From positions 1 to 39,598 of the forward strand of contig CAKSVK010000010.1 in the NCBI GenBank assembly GCA_934502905.1: DNA of 39,598 bases, given 5' to 3'. Below the pieces are notes generated by a model. That model ran no database searches and was not told where the DNA came from. It worked only from the letters and a program-made list of their open reading frames with translations. The stretch is from an uncultured Chitinophagaceae bacterium (GTDB lineage Bacteria; Bacteroidota; Bacteroidia; Chitinophagales; Chitinophagaceae). The translations under genes and the position numbers were made by a program. Below are positions 1 through 7,926 of this stretch, in pieces (within the stretch, counting starts at the first letter, position 1; each line of letters opens with the position of its first letter).

Positions 1-17
1 GGTCTGTATCCTGTTTT

Positions 18-503
18 TTATGACCCGGCCGCGTTTTTCAGATCGTGTAACACCTGGTTTACCAGGTCGTATTCATACCCTTTTTGCAGCAGGTAATCCT
101 GCGTTTTCCGCATTTTGGTAAAGATGTTCCGCTCACCTTTCTGGCTGTTCCATTTTTCCGCAGCAAGCTTTTGGATCGTCTGCAGGTAGGTTTCGTCATC
201 GATCTGCTTCAGGGCCTTTTTTATGCAATAAGCGCTGATCCGCTTTTCTTTCAGTGCGGATGTTATCTTTTTCTTTCCCCATTGCTTCATACGGAATTTT
301 CCCCCCGCAAACTGAATGGCAAATCGCTCTTCATTCAGATAGCCTTCCTCTATCAGCCGGGCTGTGATCTCCTCTACTTCAGCCCTCCACTGACCGAAAC
401 CATATAACTTTTCCTGCACCTCCTTGTGGCACCGCTCCTGGTAGGCACAGTAGTATTTCAACTTCTCCAGCGCCTGTTCTTTGGATATCCTTTTCTGAAA
501 CAT
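18..503 (-). CDS. recX: Regulatory protein RecX
   Basis: A 161-aa protein with the features of RecX, the small helical protein that binds RecA filaments and limits recombinase activity in the cytoplasm. The N-terminal part (SKEQALEKLKYYCAYQERCH, about residues 8-27) and the following segment with 'LIEEGYLNEERFAIQFAGGKFRMKQWG' style content match the RecX repeat pattern: a three-helix unit, then a 'GYL(N/D)(E/D)xRFA' turn at about residues 54-63, then 'KxI...L..K.I' helices. The length is normal for the family. The ATG at 503 is the only reasonable start. It diverges from ruvB, so two recombination genes lie back to back, which supports the call. No consensus promoter was found on its side. 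Family assignment is firm; the effect on RecA here is inferred from the family. Confidence 0.88.
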   Translation of the reverse strand: MFQKRISKEQALEKLKYYCAYQERCHKEVQEKLYGFGQWRAEVEEITARLIEEGYLNEERFAIQFAGGKFRMKQWGKKKITSALKEKRISAYCIKKALKQIDDETYLQTIQKLAAEKWNSQKGERNIFTKMRKTQDYLLQKGYEYDLVNQVLHDLKNAAGS

Positions 504-538
504 CTGCTGCTAAGTTAAAACCTTATTCAAATCACCAG

Positions 539-546
539 TATCTTTG
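539..546 (+). promoter_or_regulatory. Candidate -7 element of the ruvB promoter
   Basis: TATCTTTG matches the Bacteroidota -7 consensus TAnnTTTG at all fixed positions and lies 37 bp before the ruvB ATG. The -33 region has no exact TTTG at the right spacing (best is GTTA around 514-517), so this is a half-supported promoter. Confidence 0.45.
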
Positions 547-583
547 AGCCGGAATCAACAAAAGCTTTGCACATTATCTTGTT

Positions 584-1606
584 ATGCACAATCCAAATCT
601 GAATACTGATAAAAGCTCGTTAAGTGCTGCGGAAAATGAATTTGAAAACAATATCCGCCCTAATGAAATCGGCGACTTCTCGGGTCAGGAAAGTGTGATT
701 GAAAACATCAGGATATTTATAAAGGCGGCAAAAATAAGAGGAGAGGCACTGGATCATGTTCTTTTCCACGGTCCTCCCGGGCTGGGAAAAACCACCCTGA
801 GCCGCATCATTGCCCATGAGCTAAAAGTAAACATAAAGGAAACATCAGGACCTGTGATAGAAAAGCCGGGTGACCTTGCCGGCCTGCTTACCAACCTTCA
901 ACCCAACGACGTTTTGTTTATAGATGAAATTCACCGGTTAAGCACAGTGGTGGAGGAATATCTCTATGCCGCCATGGAAGATTACAAGATCGACATCCTG
1001 ATCGATTCCGGTCCCAATGCCAGGAGCATCCAGATCAACCTCAATCCTTTTACGCTGGTGGGCGCTACTACCCGCAGCGGACTGCTGACAGCCCCACTCC
1101 TGTCCAGGTTTGCTATCAAGTCAAGACTTGAATATTATACTGCCGCTACGCTTAAAAAAATCATTATCCGCTCGGCCGGCATACTCAATGTGGCGATTGA
1201 CGATGATGCGGCAGCCGAAATTTCCGGCAGAAGCCGGGGTACTCCCCGTATTGCAAACGGGTTGCTGAGGCGGGTAAGGGATTTTGCCCAGGTATTGAAT
1301 GATGGTAAAATAGATAAAGGCATCACCCTGCACGCCCTGAAGGCCCTGAACGTGGACGAGCATGGGCTGGATGAAATGGATAACAGGATATTAACCACCA
1401 TTATAGAAAAGTTCAAAGGAGGGCCGGTGGGGATCACCACTATTGCCACCGCCGTGGGTGAGGAGCCGGGCACCCTGGAAGAAGTATACGAGCCGTTCCT
1501 GATCCAGGAAGGATTTATCCTTCGTACTGCCAGGGGAAGAGAAGTGACTCAAAAGGCCTACGAGCACCTGGGCAAGTATAAACCGCGGCAGGACCTGCTT
1601 TTTTGA
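584..1606 (+). CDS. ruvB: Holliday junction branch migration ATPase RuvB
   Basis: A 340-aa AAA+ helicase that, with RuvA, drives branch migration of Holliday junctions in recombinational repair. The Walker A motif GPPGLGKTT is at residues 63-71 and Walker B with the DEIHR signature at about 114-118. Sensor 1 follows in '[17 protein letters not shown]', whose last arginine region supplies the intersubunit finger. The C-terminal winged helix ends with '[14 protein letters not shown]', the classic RuvB tail that docks the DNA. Length is normal (about 340 aa). The ATG at 584 gives an N-terminal extension of about 20 variable residues before '[13 protein letters not shown]', the usual family start of the folded domain. 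ruvA lies 22 kb away in the same window beside sprA, so ruvA and ruvB are not in one operon; no ruvC is seen. Confidence 0.97.
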   Translation: MHNPNLNTDKSSLSAAENEFENNIRPNEIGDFSGQESVIENIRIFIKAAKIRGEALDHVLFHGPPGLGKTTLSRIIAHELKVNIKETSGPVIEKPGDLAGLLTNLQPNDVLFIDEIHRLSTVVEEYLYAAMEDYKIDILIDSGPNARSIQINLNPFTLVGATTRSGLLTAPLLSRFAIKSRLEYYTAATLKKIIIRSAGILNVAIDDDAAAEISGRSRGTPRIANGLLRRVRDFAQVLNDGKIDKGITLHALKALNVDEHGLDEMDNRILTTIIEKFKGGPVGITTIATAVGEEPGTLEEVYEPFLIQEGFILRTARGREVTQKAYEHLGKYKPRQDLLF

Positions 1607-1634
1607 CCGGTATGTTAATTTTTGGCTACCTTTG
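1602..1634 (+). promoter_or_regulatory. Promoter for the small membrane protein gene
   Basis: TTTG at 1602-1605, 21 bp, then TACCTTTG at 1627-1634: full matches to both Bacteroidota vegetative promoter elements. The -33 box overlaps the ruvB stop codon, so the downstream gene has its own promoter. The predicted start site near 1640 leaves a 5' leader of about 70 nt. Confidence 0.6.
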
Positions 1635-1710
1635 GATGAAAATGGCACATAATGTGCAACTATTTTTACGATACAACGTCAAATGATAGTATCAAAAAAA
1701 TATTAGAAAA

Positions 1711-2007
1711 TTGAGTGTAAAAACACTGGATAAACGGCCTTCTCTGCTGGTATGTATTGTGATGGACCTGGTAGGCTACCTTAGCTATAGCATCCCTGTC
1801 CTTGCTGAATTTACTGATATTCTCTGGGCTCCCGTTTCAGGAATCATCTTTTTCAAGTTGTTTGGTGGCTGGAAAGGAACCTTCGGTGGTCTTTTTAATT
1901 TTATAGAGGAGCTAATGCCCGGACTTGACTTTATTCCAAGTTTTACGATCATGTGGCTTTACAAATATTTTCAAAAGCCCAAAAATCTGTCAATCCAACC
2001 CATATAA
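1711..2007 (+). CDS. Small membrane protein, unknown function
   Basis: A 98-aa protein with hydrophobic stretches at about residues 12-31 and 38-50, then an amphipathic 'GGWKGTFGGLFNFIEELMPGLDFIPSFTIMWLYKYF' type region and a short polar tail. I do not recognise a named family. The pattern 'FGGWKGTFGGxFNFxEE..PG.DFIPSFT' looks too specific to be chance, and the reading frame is long for its position. The start is uncertain: in-frame TGA and TAG codons lie just upstream, and the first usable codon is TTG at 1711 after an A-rich stretch. An ATG at 1762 would begin inside the first membrane segment, which argues for TTG. A good promoter sits upstream at 1602-1634 and a possible terminator downstream. 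It could be a membrane chaperone or a subunit partner; this cannot be told from the sequence. Confidence 0.7.
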   Translation: MSVKTLDKRPSLLVCIVMDLVGYLSYSIPVLAEFTDILWAPVSGIIFFKLFGGWKGTFGGLFNFIEELMPGLDFIPSFTIMWLYKYFQKPKNLSIQPI

Positions 2008-2013
2008 AGCTAC

Positions 2014-2046
2014 AGCGCTTCAATTCGTTTGGGGCGCTACTTTTTT
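2014..2046 (+). terminator. Possible intrinsic terminator after the small membrane protein
   Basis: AGCGC (2014-2018) pairs with GCGCT (2034-2038) around a 15-nt loop and is followed within 2 nt by six Ts (2041-2046). The stem is short, so this is tentative. It lies between convergent genes. Confidence 0.4.
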
Positions 2047-2737
2047 ATCCGGTCACAAACCGGTAGCCGATTCCTTTTACGGTAATGATCTCCAGCGAAG
2101 GATCTGTTTTCAGGTATCCGCGCAGCTTGGTAATATATACATCCAGTGTACGGGAATTAAAGAAGGAGTCGCTTCCCCAGAGTACATTCAGGATATCGCG
2201 CCGGTCTATCACCCTGTCCCGGTTTTCATACAACAATCTTAAAAGCTCGCTTTCACGGAAGGAAAGCTTCCTGTCTTCGCCATTTCCATGCAGGGTTTGC
2301 CTGTGCGGGTTGAAGGTAAACGCACCCACTTTTGTTTCTTCTTTCTGCTCCGGCTGGCTTTTCACCCCATTCCTTTGCCGCAAGGCGTTTTCTATCCGTA
2401 CAATCAACTCTTCCATACTGAAGGGCTTCCGGATATAATCGTTACCGCCCATTGTAAAGCCTTTAACCAGGTCGGGTGTCTGTATCTTGGCGGTAAGAAA
2501 AATAATAGGTGTTTCTGTATCCTCATTGCGGATCTCCTCTGCTATGGAAAAGCCATCCTTATTGGGCAACATAATGTCCAATACGCATATGTCCGGCTTC
2601 ACAGCCTTATATTGCTCAACCGCTTTACCGCCGTCGGTTTCAAGAATGATGGTATATCCCCGGCTCTCAAGACTTTCTCTTACGATCTTGGCGAGGAAGA
2701 TTTCATCCTCAACATATAGTATTTTGGCTTTAGTCAT
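2045..2737 (-). CDS. OmpR/PhoB-family response regulator
   Basis: A 230-aa cytoplasmic DNA-binding regulator. The receiver domain occupies about residues 1-120: acidic pair E10-D11, phospho-acceptor D54 in 'CVLDIMLPNKDG', T82 in 'IIFLTAK' and K104 in 'YIRKPFS'. A linker rich in Q/K/E follows, then a winged-helix effector at about 135-230, with 'LSFRESELLRLLYENRDRVIDRRDILNVLWG' type content and the terminal 'VKGIGYRFVTG' hairpin typical of the OmpR/PhoB class. The ATG overlaps the last 8 bp of the upstream sensor kinase gene, so the two are translationally coupled. The signal sensed and target genes cannot be read from the sequence. Confidence 0.95.
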   Translation of the reverse strand: MTKAKILYVEDEIFLAKIVRESLESRGYTIILETDGGKAVEQYKAVKPDICVLDIMLPNKDGFSIAEEIRNEDTETPIIFLTAKIQTPDLVKGFTMGGNDYIRKPFSMEELIVRIENALRQRNGVKSQPEQKEETKVGAFTFNPHRQTLHGNGEDRKLSFRESELLRLLYENRDRVIDRRDILNVLWGSDSFFNSRTLDVYITKLRGYLKTDPSLEIITVKGIGYRFVTG

Positions 2738-4136
2738 TTACAGGCAAGTTAACAATAAATTCCGCACCCTTTCCCGGTTCGCTCTCCAGTCTTATTTCCC
2801 CGCGATGCTGGGAAATAATATGCGCAATATAGCTGAGTCCCAGCCCATACCCCTTTACATTGTGCCTGTTATTGGTCGGAATCCGGAAAAACTTATCGAA
2901 TATTCTGTCTTTATATTCCTCTGCTATACCTGGCCCGTTATCCTTTACCCGCAGGGTGCAAAAGCCGGAATCGCACCCTATACTGATATGCACTACGGGA
3001 TTATTTCCTGAATACTTCAGCGCATTGTCTATAAGGTTATAAAGAACACTTGTTACATGTATCTTATCTGCATTTATAATAAAGCTTTCACCCGTGGTGG
3101 ACAAATACACCCTGGCACCGGCTTTTTCAAACTGCAGCCGCATTGAGCTGATGACTTCCTCTGCCAGCTGTTTTATATCAAAGTGCTCAAACTTTAGCTC
3201 CGTTGCCTGTTTTTCAAACATTGACAGCCGCAAAACCTTGTCTACCAGCATCGACAGCCTGTTCAGTTCGTTTCCGGCTATATCCAGGTATTCGCGGGCT
3301 CTTTCCGGCGTTTCCAGCACATTAAAGTTTTTTATGGCTTCAATAGCTACTCCTACCGTAGAGATCGGCGTTTTCAGCTCATGTGTGATATTGCTGATAA
3401 ACTCGTTTTTGATATCTGTTAATTTCTGTTGTGATTTCAGGTTCTGGTACAGCACCACAAAGGCAGTGATGGTAAGTCCTATCAGGAAGATCGAGAAAAC
3501 GACCTGCAGTGTTAACTGCGAGATCAGAAAAGGGAAGGTATTACCCAGCTCCAGGGTGTAAGTAACCGGGTTGGAAAACCCTACGGTCACCTTATTCCAT
3601 TCCGGTTTGGGTGGGTTGACACCTTTCAGGGTGTCGAGTGAACGCACGACACAGAACGGCACGTCCACATTCTCTTTCTTCAGTGTAGCTGTATAGGCGA
3701 AGGTGATATCCCTTACCTTCAGGGAATCCTGCAGGGAATCGATGCCGATCAGAAATTCGTAAAACCGTCCCGCGGACCGGTAACCAGCCCTGGGCACAGA
3801 GTCCGCCAAGCCCAATCCTCCTTTTTTCTCCAGTGAAATGATCTCCAGCGGGTGAGATGGTCGTTGCGTTGCCGTAGCGGAATCCGTTATCTTGCTCCTG
3901 ATGGCATCCATAAAACGCGAAACATCGGGAGGAAGGCCATAACGCAACCGGGCAGTAGTATCAAGCTTCAGCTTAGAGGCCCGCAGATCCAGGATGGTTT
4001 CCCGAAACAAAAAATTAGTACGGTATCGCAGATCCCTGTTTTGCTGCTCATAATTAACATTCAGCCAGTACACCTGGAAAGCCGCTACCAGCAAAATTGC
4101 GGCAACCATCAATATCAGTGATATTCTACGGTTCAT
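2730..4136 (-). CDS. Membrane sensor histidine kinase
   Basis: A 468-aa two-TM sensor kinase that pairs with the OmpR-type regulator encoded just downstream. TM1 is at about residues 6-24; a periplasmic sensor region runs from about 25 to 203; TM2 is at about 204-229. The HisKA dimerisation domain has the H-box 'NEFISNITHELKTPIS' with phospho-acceptor H252. The HATPase domain shows an N-box 'LIDNALKYSG', a G1 box 'DNGPGIAEEYKDRIFDKFFR' and a G2 box 'GYGLGLSYI'. No HAMP domain is evident: TM2 runs through a short linker into HisKA. The periplasmic domain has no family I recognise. The promoter at 4142-4172 lies so close to the ATG that the mRNA may be leaderless. Confidence 0.94.
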   Translation of the reverse strand: MNRRISLILMVAAILLVAAFQVYWLNVNYEQQNRDLRYRTNFLFRETILDLRASKLKLDTTARLRYGLPPDVSRFMDAIRSKITDSATATQRPSHPLEIISLEKKGGLGLADSVPRAGYRSAGRFYEFLIGIDSLQDSLKVRDITFAYTATLKKENVDVPFCVVRSLDTLKGVNPPKPEWNKVTVGFSNPVTYTLELGNTFPFLISQLTLQVVFSIFLIGLTITAFVVLYQNLKSQQKLTDIKNEFISNITHELKTPISTVGVAIEAIKNFNVLETPERAREYLDIAGNELNRLSMLVDKVLRLSMFEKQATELKFEHFDIKQLAEEVISSMRLQFEKAGARVYLSTTGESFIINADKIHVTSVLYNLIDNALKYSGNNPVVHISIGCDSGFCTLRVKDNGPGIAEEYKDRIFDKFFRIPTNNRHNVKGYGLGLSYIAHIISQHRGEIRLESEPGKGAEFIVNLPVND

Positions 4137-4141
4137 TTGGG

Positions 4142-4172
4142 CAAATGTATATTTTAGACAACTTACTACAAG
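4142..4172 (-). promoter_or_regulatory. Promoter of the histidine kinase-regulator operon
   Basis: Read on the minus strand: CTTG, 19 bp, then TACATTTG (plus-strand 4149-4142). The -7 element is a full match to TAnnTTTG and the -33 element matches TTG. Only 5 nt separate the -7 box from the ATG, so the expected transcription start falls at or next to the start codon. Confidence 0.6.
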
Positions 4173-4252
4173 AGAGTGTTAACCTTATTTAACCTGCATA
4201 CTAAAAAACCGCCCTCACTCGTTATACAGAACCAATCACAAACCAAGCCATT

Positions 4253-4399
4253 ATGAATAGAATAGCCACTCCGAAAGGATTATCACTCAACCAGATAGTT
4301 ATCAGGTTCTTAACCAGGCTTTTTGAAAGACCGGATGAGCATTCCCTGAAGTATTATCATCGCAAAAAAAGAGCAGAGGACACTTTAAAAAGCTTATAG
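4253..4399 (+). CDS. Small basic protein, unknown function (48 aa)
   Basis: ATG at 4253 to TAG at 4397-4399 encodes 48 residues, starting MNRIATPKGLSLNQIVIRFL and rich in Lys/Arg (about 12 basic residues). I do not recognise it. The predicted product is soluble, basic and probably helical, with a possible amphipathic helix at residues 12-24 (NQIVIRFLTRLFE). What supports it as a gene is the setting: it starts after the divergent kinase promoter region and is followed 55 bp later by a strong intrinsic terminator facing the right way, although no consensus promoter was found directly before it. It could instead be a non-coding RNA with a chance ORF. Confidence 0.4.
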   Translation: MNRIATPKGLSLNQIVIRFLTRLFERPDEHSLKYYHRKKRAEDTLKSL

Positions 4400-4454
4400 T
4401 ATCCTCTGCCCTCAAATATTTGGCACAACCTCTGAAGTCACACCGAGTGCTGAA

Positions 4455-4478
4455 CACCCTGAAATTCAGGGTGCTTTT
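4455..4478 (+). terminator. Intrinsic terminator
   Basis: CACCCTGA (4455-4462) and TCAGGGTG (4466-4473) form a perfect 8-bp stem with a 3-nt loop, followed by CTTTTATTT. The T-run is only on the plus-strand side, so it ends transcription coming from the 48-codon ORF and shields the 3' end of glgC from read-through. Confidence 0.75.
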
Positions 4479-4509
4479 ATTTGTTCCGGCCGGTGACCGC
4501 CTCCTGCTG

Positions 4510-5784
4510 TTATATCACATATCCATCCGGCAGGATAGCGCCTTTCTTAACCACTACAATTCCATCTTTCACAGTATACAGCAGGTTGTCTGAATCCGGT
4601 AAATGATTTCCGCCATTGATGCGCACGTCATTTCCTATGCGGCAGTTCTTGTCAATAATAGCATTGCGTATATAACAACGTTCGCCGATCCCCAGCTTAG
4701 GCAGTCCGCGCTGCGCTGCATTTTTCATATCATCCAGCGTTTCATAAAAGTCGCATCCCATAATATACGTATCAACGATCGTGGTGCCGTATCCTATCCG
4801 GGAGCGTATACCCATTACACCCCTCTCGATCCTGGATGCATTGATAATACACCCTTCTGCCAGGATCGTTTTTTCAAGGGTGGTACCACTTACCTTGGCA
4901 GGCGGCAGCATCCTCGGACGGGTATATACCGCATGGTCGGTATCAAACAGGTTAAACTGGGGAATGTCTTCTGTCAGTGAAATATTGGCTTCAAAGAAGG
5001 AATAGATGTTCCCGATATCGGTCCAGTAGCCGTCGTATTGATAACTTACTACTTTTTGCTGGTCAATGGACCCGGGAATAATTTCCTTACCGAAATCCTT
5101 TGCATCTTTTTTCTCATCCAGCAGCAGGTCGAAAAGCAGCTTACGGTTAAAGATATAAATACCCATGGATGCCAGGTATACCCTTCCGGCTTTTCTCATT
5201 TCATCCCCAGTATCGCTTACCCACTCCGGCAGCAGCTCCTTCTTGGGCTTTTCTATAAAGGAAGTGATCAGGTGCTCTTCGTTCGATTTTAATATCCCGA
5301 ACTCGGGCGCTTCTCTTTCTCCCACCGGGATGGTGGCGATAGAAATATCGGCTTCCTTATCTATATGGTCCTGCAGCATTTTGCTGAAGTCCATCTGGTA
5401 TAACTGGTCGCCGGATAAAATAAGCACGTAATCAAAGTCCTGTTGCTGCAGGTGGCGCAGCGACTGCCTTACTGCGTCGGCAGTACCCTGGAACCAGCCA
5501 TGGTTGTCGGGCGTTTGCTCTGCCGCCAGTATGTCTACAAAAGCGGTGCTAAAGCGGCTGAAGTAATAGGTATTCTTAATATGCTTATTTAACGAGGCAG
5601 AGTTGAATTGCGTTAGCACATACATGCGTCCGATATCGGAATTGAGGCAATTGGAAATGGGAATATCTACCAGCCGGTATTTGCCCGCAATAGGCACGGC
5701 TGGTTTACTCCGGGTAGCGGTAAGTGGGGACAAACGGGTTCCGGCACCGCCTCCTAAAATGACAGCAATCACACTTTTGTTCAT
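4510..5784 (-). CDS. glgC: Glucose-1-phosphate adenylyltransferase
   Basis: A 424-aa ADP-glucose pyrophosphorylase that makes ADP-glucose from glucose-1-phosphate and ATP, the committed step of bacterial glycogen synthesis. The nucleotidyltransferase domain begins with GGGAGTRLSPLT (residues 11-22) and contains 'KPAVPIAGKYRLVD' (27-40), 'WFQGTADAVRQ' (97-107), the 'SGDQLYQMD' metal site (about 124-132) and 'FIEKPK'. A left-handed beta-helix of hexapeptide repeats fills the C-terminal 130 residues (RIGYGTTI, RCYIRNAIIDKNCRIGND). Length matches the family. It follows glgA by 38 bp on the same strand, giving a glgA-glgC transcription unit. No branching enzyme, debranching enzyme or phosphorylase gene lies in the window. 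Confidence 0.96.
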   Translation of the reverse strand: MNKSVIAVILGGGAGTRLSPLTATRSKPAVPIAGKYRLVDIPISNCLNSDIGRMYVLTQFNSASLNKHIKNTYYFSRFSTAFVDILAAEQTPDNHGWFQGTADAVRQSLRHLQQQDFDYVLILSGDQLYQMDFSKMLQDHIDKEADISIATIPVGEREAPEFGILKSNEEHLITSFIEKPKKELLPEWVSDTGDEMRKAGRVYLASMGIYIFNRKLLFDLLLDEKKDAKDFGKEIIPGSIDQQKVVSYQYDGYWTDIGNIYSFFEANISLTEDIPQFNLFDTDHAVYTRPRMLPPAKVSGTTLEKTILAEGCIINASRIERGVMGIRSRIGYGTTIVDTYIMGCDFYETLDDMKNAAQRGLPKLGIGERCYIRNAIIDKNCRIGNDVRINGGNHLPDSDNLLYTVKDGIVVVKKGAILPDGYVI

Positions 5785-5822
5785 AGCTTGTTAGTATTTA
5801 AAGATTGGTTTATTGTGTTTCG

Positions 5823-7238
5823 TTATTTTAATGATTCATATAACAATGTATATTCGGCAACACTTTTTTGCCAGCTAAAGTCAAGCTTCATCATTGTTTC
5901 CCTTACCTCATCCGTTCTCTCTTTGTCGTCATACAATTCTACAGCACGCCATATGCCCTGCGTGATATCCCCTACCGCGGCCCAATTGTATACGATGCCG
6001 TATCCATCCGGCTCGCCGTAATCTATAACAGTATCTTTAAGTCCCCCGGTTCGTCTTACCATAGGGATGGTGCCATAGCGCATAGCATACATCTGGTTCA
6101 ACCCGCAGGGTTCTACCCTGGAAGGCATCAGCAGAAAATCTGCGCCGGCATACATAAGGTGGCTTAATGATTCGTTGTAGCCAATATAAGCATTATAATC
6201 ATTCTGGGCAATTCTTTGTAGCGCGTTCAACTGACCTTCCACTTCCGGGAAACCGCTGCCCAGGATCAGGAAGCTCATCTTCCTCCCGATATAGTAAAAG
6301 CTATCGCTGATAGCCGAAGGAATGATATCCGCTCCTTTTTCTCCTACCAGCCTGCCGATGAATACGATCAGGGGCTTCTCGGGGTCAAGATTGAAAGTTT
6401 CGCACAACTTTCTTTTATTCTTCGCCTTACCCTCTTTCGCTGTTTCAACGGTAAAATGATCTTCCAGGTAAGAATCTGTGGCAGGGTCCCATACTTCGGA
6501 GTCGATGCCATTTAATATGCCTGTACATTTTCCTCTTTCATATTCAAAGAGATCTTCCAGTCCGGCAGAGTACTGGCGAAGCTCCTCCATATAACTCGGG
6601 CTAACGGTATTTACCTTCCAGGCACATTTTATACCTGCAGCCAGCGGGTTGATAGATCCTCTCCAGTCGAGCATTCCCCAGGTCCAGCTATCCCATGGCG
6701 GAAGGAGGTAACTTTTATCCCAACCCATAATTCCCTGGTACTGGGCATTATGTATGGTTAGCACAGACGGAATATCATGCAGCATCTGGTATTTGTAGCA
6801 GAACTTCATCATAAAAGGTATAAACCCCGCATGATAATCATGCACATGCACAATATCGGGCTTATGCACCCAATGAGACAGCCAGTCAACAACGGCTATC
6901 TGAAAGCCGACAAACCTTTCTGTATCGTCGTCATAGCCATATATTTTTTCCCTGTCCAGCAACCCGTTAATATCTACCAGGTACAGATCAAACCCCAGCT
7001 TGTTGGAACGCTCTTTTATAATGGTATAATCGAACCAGTAATCTCCCATGTTGGATCTTCCCTTATGAACAACATCCCAATCATTGTTCATTAAAAACTT
7101 GGTCTTGTACATGGGCATGACCACTTTGGCAATATGTCCCAGTTCGTTCTGATACTTTGGCAAAGCTCCTACCACATCTCCCAAACCACCGGCTTTTGCG
7201 ACAGGATAGCATTCGGCGCTGACATGAATAATCTCCAT
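5823..7238 (-). CDS. glgA: Glycogen (starch) synthase, GT5 family
   Basis: A retaining glycosyltransferase that adds glucose from ADP-glucose to the non-reducing ends of glycogen in the cytoplasm. The reading frame is open upstream to 7340, but the ATG at 7238 is chosen because it starts MEIIHVSAECYPVAKAGG, the canonical GlgA N-terminus; this gives 471 aa, the usual length. The ADP-glucose binding motif KAGGLGD is at residues 15-21. The GT-B C-terminal lobe shows 'IVFIGRLVGEKGADI', and the catalytic-loop signature 'PSRVEPCGLNQMYAMRYG' followed by 'RTGGLKDTV'. It is upstream of glgC in the same operon. A perfect tandem 10-bp repeat lies about 105 bp upstream of the start codon. Confidence 0.96.
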   Translation of the reverse strand: MEIIHVSAECYPVAKAGGLGDVVGALPKYQNELGHIAKVVMPMYKTKFLMNNDWDVVHKGRSNMGDYWFDYTIIKERSNKLGFDLYLVDINGLLDREKIYGYDDDTERFVGFQIAVVDWLSHWVHKPDIVHVHDYHAGFIPFMMKFCYKYQMLHDIPSVLTIHNAQYQGIMGWDKSYLLPPWDSWTWGMLDWRGSINPLAAGIKCAWKVNTVSPSYMEELRQYSAGLEDLFEYERGKCTGILNGIDSEVWDPATDSYLEDHFTVETAKEGKAKNKRKLCETFNLDPEKPLIVFIGRLVGEKGADIIPSAISDSFYYIGRKMSFLILGSGFPEVEGQLNALQRIAQNDYNAYIGYNESLSHLMYAGADFLLMPSRVEPCGLNQMYAMRYGTIPMVRRTGGLKDTVIDYGEPDGYGIVYNWAAVGDITQGIWRAVELYDDKERTDEVRETMMKLDFSWQKSVAEYTLLYESLK

Positions 7239-7343
7239 TCTGAATAGTATTAAATAAGTAGTTCGTTGATTGAATATAGGAAGATTTTGGATTGAACCAA
7301 CATATAGACAAGAAAAATATCCAAAGTGTAAAACCGGCAAACA

Positions 7344-7363
7344 GAATCCTTAAGAATCCTTAA
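7344..7363. repeat. Perfect tandem 10-bp repeat between glgA and the CAP gene
   Basis: GAATCCTTAA occurs twice head to tail with no mismatch, in the divergent intergenic region. The spacing of one helical turn would suit two protomers of a DNA-binding protein on one face, but no binding family is recognised. Confidence 0.6.
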
Positions 7364-7419
7364 TTACCATATGTCAAAAATCTTGAGACGGGAATCGGCG
7401 TTTACCTGTAAAATATCCT

Positions 7420-7926
7420 ATGCGCTTCAAAAGCCTTTTCTTCTTTTTCATGGCAGCCCTGTTTCTTGTATCCTGCCAAAAGGAGACGAATCCCGACGCT
7501 GCCGGCAGGCCGGAATTTGCTTACAATACAAAAGCCGCGCAACTCCTGGATATGGTGAATAAAATAAGGCAATCGGGATGTAAATGCGACACGGAGAATA
7601 TGACACCCGTAGGACCCCTTGCCTGGAATGATTTGCTGGGAAAAGCCGCCTTCCTGCATAGTGAGGATATGAACAAAAGAAACTACTTCGACCATAAATC
7701 CCCCGAAGGAGAAACCTTCGTGGACCGTGCAAAAAGCGTGGGGTATAACAGCTTTACGGCCCTGGGAGAAAATATAGCCAGGGGACAATCTACCGAGCAG
7801 GAAGTGTTCAACAGCTGGATAAAAAGTAAAGCCCATTGCAAGGCGATCATGAACGGACAATTCAAAGAAATGGGACTGGGCCGCTCGGGCAATTGCTGGA
7901 CACAAACTTTCGGAGCATCTAAGTAA
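7420..7926 (+). CDS. CAP/SCP-domain lipoprotein
   Basis: A 168-aa secreted protein of the CAP superfamily (SCP/PR-1/YkwD-like). A lipoprotein signal peptide ends at 'LFLVSC' with Cys19 as the lipidated residue. The CAP core follows: a helix 'AQLLDMVNKIRQSG', then 'LAWNDLLGKAAFLHSEDMNKRNYFDHKSPEGETFVDRAKSVGY' with the conserved His and Glu of the CAP cavity, then 'LGENIARG' and the tail '...MNGQFKEMGLGRSGNCWTQTFG'. Cys55, Cys57, Cys137 and Cys161 could form disulfides. The final 8 bp overlap the 3' end of the convergent symporter gene. Function within the family varies (peptidoglycan, lipid or protein binding); the substrate is unknown here. Confidence 0.9.
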   Translation: MRFKSLFFFFMAALFLVSCQKETNPDAAGRPEFAYNTKAAQLLDMVNKIRQSGCKCDTENMTPVGPLAWNDLLGKAAFLHSEDMNKRNYFDHKSPEGETFVDRAKSVGYNSFTALGENIARGQSTEQEVFNSWIKSKAHCKAIMNGQFKEMGLGRSGNCWTQTFGASK

